Of a stretch of DNA of 64,000 nucleotides, positions 61,975-64,000 are shown one piece after another. The translations under genes and the position numbers were made by a program. Position 1 is the first letter of the stretch. Each line of letters starts with the position of its first letter. This DNA is from CALLPQ01 sp964479275. GTDB taxonomy: Bacteria > Pseudomonadota > Alphaproteobacteria > Caulobacterales > Parvularculaceae. The notes under the pieces were generated by a model that saw only the letters and a list, made by a program, of their open reading frames with translations, was not told where the DNA came from and made no database searches. The stretch lies in assembly GCA_964479275.1 (NCBI GenBank), contig CAYZLR010000002.1, forward strand, positions 77,848-141,847. Reading direction: 5' to 3'.

Positions 61975-62387
61975 CTATCAATAAAAATACAGTAATTGAA
62001 AATCGAGACAAAATTAATGAGTATTTAAAAGCATTAGGTGATCTTTTAGATATGGATTTCCATGCTGGAAATTGTAGCTATGACGGCGATAAAGCTACTT
62101 ATAAATTAGAAATGCGAGCCCGTCGAACTGATGGCAAATCAACTCAAGAAGTAGAATTTGAGAAAAATAAGTTGAGACATTTTGGCTTATTTAATGTTGA
62201 ATTTGGTGATACTTTCAAAGATCGAAGAGGCGAAACTTTTTCTGTAGCTGGATGTGCAGCTAGAAGAAACAAATATTCTTTATATGGTAAATCTAATAAT
62301 GGTAAAACTTATAAATTTGCTATTGAAGATGTAACATTTGACCGAGTTGGTTCTGATGCATATATGGATGCAGATTTAGCTCAATAA
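61971..62387 (+). CDS. hypothetical protein (138 aa)
   Basis: MTINKNTVIENRDKINEYLK; later EFGDTFKDRRGETFSVAGCA, a beta-rich part. No family recognised. Stop lies in the second leader repeat. Confidence 0.6.
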   Translation: MTINKNTVIENRDKINEYLKALGDLLDMDFHAGNCSYDGDKATYKLEMRARRTDGKSTQEVEFEKNKLRHFGLFNVEFGDTFKDRRGETFSVAGCAARRNKYSLYGKSNNGKTYKFAIEDVTFDRVGSDAYMDADLAQ

Positions 62388-62408
62388 AATAGGAAACTTA
62401 TATTATGA
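62386..62408 (+). repeat. 23-bp leader repeat, copy B
   Basis: Identical to 61952-61974; begins in the stop codon of the gene before and contains the start of the gene at 62405. Confidence 0.85.
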
Positions 62409-62833
62409 AAGTAGCATATAATGGTTGTTATGGCGGATTTAGTCTTTCGCCTTTCGCGGAAACTATTTACCAAGAACTTAAAGGTTTGACTTTAACTTGG
62501 TATGAGGGAATAGGTAGATATCCATACACTTCATATAAAAAGATAGACGATATTGAGTCTTATAAAAACTCTTCTATATTTGGTTTGTCTCCATCAAAGG
62601 TTGATTTAGGTGAAAATCCTAAAGAGATTCCAAATGAGCACTATTATTATAATGAGTGGGCAGATGAAGATCGCTCAGATCCTGACTTAATAGCGGTGAT
62701 TGAGAAGCTAGGTGAAAAGGCTAATGGTATGTGTGCAAATTTGTGTATTGAAGAGATTCCTGATGGAGCAGAATATGAAATTGATGAGTATGACGGCTTC
62801 GAATCAGTAGTTCCGCCGCGCTGGCGGTGGTAA
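62405..62833 (+). CDS. conserved phage protein (142 aa)
   Basis: KVAYNGCYGGFSLSPFAETI, then RSDPDLIAVIEKLGEKANGM and LCIEEIPDGAEYEIDEYDGF. I recognise this YGGF ... DP-LI-VIE-LG ... EIPDG ... YEIDEYDG pattern from many phages and prophages, function unknown. Confidence 0.7.
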   Translation: MKVAYNGCYGGFSLSPFAETIYQELKGLTLTWYEGIGRYPYTSYKKIDDIESYKNSSIFGLSPSKVDLGENPKEIPNEHYYYNEWADEDRSDPDLIAVIEKLGEKANGMCANLCIEEIPDGAEYEIDEYDGFESVVPPRWRW

Positions 62834-62843
62834 AATAATTGTT

Positions 62844-63464
62844 TTACTTAAATTTACAGTTAGAAAAATGATATCTTTTCATATTGCCAGTGCCGCCTTC
62901 TTTTCTACAATAAGGGCATTTAATTATTTCTTGAGGCCCTTTAGATTTTCCCTTACCACTTTTAGACATTTTCTTTCTGGTTTCCTTAGTGTGAGTTTTA
63001 CCATAAAAAGGATTACCTGAACCCATTCTGTTTTTAGATTGATTTAATTTTCTTTCTTCGGAATGTGGAATGTTTGATAAATGGTGCTCTCCTTTCTTTA
63101 TTTTAAAGCTCGGATGATTCACGCCGCTTATAGACTTCACAAATTTTAATCTTGTTTCTTCATATAAGTTAGATTTATATTTTTTATTAAAATTAGACAT
63201 CATGTTCCAAGCTGCTAGCATCTTAAAAAGAGATTTACCTTTTGTAAACTTTGTTAACAAAATATGTGCTATATAATGTTCCCTAGCTGAAAGTAGTACT
63301 AGGTTCTCAGGATCATCTGAACCGTCCATAGATCTAGGTATTATATGGTGTGATTCATAATAAATTTCTGCAGTTTTAACTCGATTAAGCTTACTTCTAG
63401 ATTCCATTAAGTTATAATACCATTTGGAATATTTGTTAATAATAAAATCTCTATGAATAAACAT
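62844..63464 (-). CDS. HNH homing endonuclease with C-terminal zinc module
   Basis: 206 residues: HNH core YESHHIIPRSMDGSDDPEN with LLSAREHYIAHILLTKF, NUMOD3-like GKTHTKETRKKMSKSGKGK and the tail CPYCRKEGGTGNMKRYHF plus NC. AAGGAG before the ATG. Adjacent to gp4 and to structured element copy 3. Confidence 0.92.
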   Translation of the reverse strand: MFIHRDFIINKYSKWYYNLMESRSKLNRVKTAEIYYESHHIIPRSMDGSDDPENLVLLSAREHYIAHILLTKFTKGKSLFKMLAAWNMMSNFNKKYKSNLYEETRLKFVKSISGVNHPSFKIKKGEHHLSNIPHSEERKLNQSKNRMGSGNPFYGKTHTKETRKKMSKSGKGKSKGPQEIIKCPYCRKEGGTGNMKRYHFSNCKFK

Positions 63465-63474
63465 ATTTGCTCCT

Positions 63475-63482
63475 TATAAATA
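63475..63482 (+). promoter_or_regulatory. late promoter TATAAATA upstream of structured element copy 3
   Basis: Exact match 7 bp before the GAGGGACAGCAAT element. On the other strand it overlaps the ribosome site of the HNH gene. Confidence 0.5.
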
Positions 63483-63489
63483 AAATTAT

Positions 63490-63545
63490 GAGGGACAGCA
63501 ATGATGCTCCGTTGTTTCCTTAAGCTACAACTTAAGGATTACCTC
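63490..63545 (+). ncRNA. structured repeat RNA element, copy 3
   Basis: GAGGGACAGCAATG, CTCC loop, TTGTT, stem CCTTAAG-CTACAA-CTTAAGG, closing CCTC. 56 nt like copy 1. It would be transcribed toward and antisense to the gp4 gene end, or be part of a mobile unit next to the HNH gene. Confidence 0.55.
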
Positions 63546-63557
63546 AATTTTTAATAT

Positions 63558-64000
63558 TTATAGAAAGTCTGTATTTACCATTCCCTTTTCAGTTAATATA
63601 GAAAACTGCCAACCTTTTTTCTTAGCATATATTTTAGCCGCTTTCCACTTAGCAACATTTATTATATATGTTGTTGCTTTATCCTCCCACTTTTTAGTTT
63701 TACGTTTCGGCTTCTTGGGTTGCTGAGTTTGGTCATATGGCTTAATTTCTACTATAGCTTCTTTAATAATTCCATTCTTATCTCTGAATTTCATATATAC
63801 ATCCATAAAGTACCGGTGAAATTTACCTGTTGTAGGTTTCTTATAAGGTATCACAACTTCTTCGCTGGACCAAGCAATAACGTTTGGATTTCTATCCATT
63901 TTTAAGAAATAGTTCAATTCCCAGCTGCTCCGATATACTATTTTTGTATAATCACCTTTATATTTTTTAGGGTTTTTAGGTGTAAATTTACCCTGATGAT
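63558..64000 (-). CDS. 4: head-completion protein gp4 (TnsA-like nuclease fold), N-terminus beyond window
   Basis: T4 gp4 (gp50/gp4 family) completes heads before tail joining. The frame continues in-frame to the right edge: HQGKFTPKNPKKYKGD, then YRSSWELNYFL, WSSEEVVIPY, HRYFMDVYMKF, AIVEIKP (nuclease ExK) and WKAAKIYAKKKGW. A TTG in the middle (63917) is not the start. The start codon lies to the right of 64000. Confidence 0.88.
   Translation of the reverse strand, partial: HQGKFTPKNPKKYKGDYTKIVYRSSWELNYFLKMDRNPNVIAWSSEEVVIPYKKPTTGKFHRYFMDVYMKFRDKNGIIKEAIVEIKPYDQTQQPKKPKRKTKKWEDKATTYIINVAKWKAAKIYAKKKGWQFSILTEKGMVNTDFL

Noticed and set aside
1..64000. CRISPR arrays, insertion sequences, integrase or attachment sites
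   Set aside because: No regularly spaced direct repeats, transposase or integrase frames were seen; the mobile elements here are homing endonucleases.

Overview
This window is part of the genome of a T4-like (Tevenvirinae-type) tailed phage with strongly A+T-rich DNA. The evidence is a nearly complete T4-type replication, recombination and late-transcription core in a recognisable order: uvsW, sigma gp55, gp47, gp46, gp45, gp44, gp62, regA and thymidylate synthase, and later RNase H, uvsY, DNA ligase gp30, a DexA-like exonuclease and, cut by the right edge, the head-completion protein gp4. Two promoter classes are visible: sigma70-like early promoters (TTTACA, 16-17 bp, TATAAT, usually followed by an ATCAGTTAAACAAAT-like box) and T4-type late promoters (TATAAATA). 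Lipoproteins, a Tat-type signal, a SleB hydrolase, an amidase and a pilin-like protein suggest a Gram-negative host. The host itself cannot be named from this sequence.

Layout. 1-8690 is a minus-strand operon: small unknown and membrane proteins, then a MazG-like pyrophosphohydrolase, a DUF1599/Nmad1-like protein, a gp42-type dCMP hydroxymethylase, myo-inositol-1-phosphate synthase, a HAD protein, an FkbM methyltransferase and a protein like the HhH-type DNA-base hypermodification enzymes. I read this as a possible DNA base modification pathway. 8700-25640 holds the replication and recombination core on the plus strand, interrupted by HNH homing endonucleases; it ends with thyA and a proteasome/HslV-like Ntn hydrolase. 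25640-33560 is a tRNA region with about 20 assignable tRNAs, interleaved with tRNA-like RNAs of abnormal architecture, homing endonucleases, a DUF2282 (bufferin-like) secreted protein and small membrane proteins. 33580-44240 has an RNase H-fold nuclease, AlkB-like oxygenase, PRPP synthetase and nicotinamide phosphoribosyltransferase (NAD salvage), three tandem paralogues, a nucleotidyltransferase, SleB hydrolase, tRNA-Trp and a small alarmone hydrolase. 44240-52800 contains small accessory genes, a macro domain, a metallophosphoesterase behind a frameshift site, lipoproteins and more homing endonucleases. 52779-57310 has rnh, uvsY, gp30 and dexA. 57640-63550 is accessory: Tat-signal protein and its damaged copy, amidase, HhH protein, pilin-like protein, an orphan promoter-terminator RNA and a membrane-protein operon. 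gp4 closes the window.

The genes work together as follows. gp44/62 load the gp45 clamp, gp46/47 and UvsY/UvsW serve recombination-dependent replication, RNase H and ligase process Okazaki fragments, and gp55 directs late promoters. PRPP synthetase plus NAMPT would rebuild NAD precursors. At least nine intact homing endonucleases (HNH and GIY-YIG) sit beside core genes, most behind late promoters. Their C-terminal DNA-binding modules and a conserved structured RNA element beside some of them recur across the window, as do decayed remnants. Several genes show recoding or decay: probable AUU starts (RNase H and a minus-strand gene near 14800), an A12 slip site, two in-frame stops and one frameshift.
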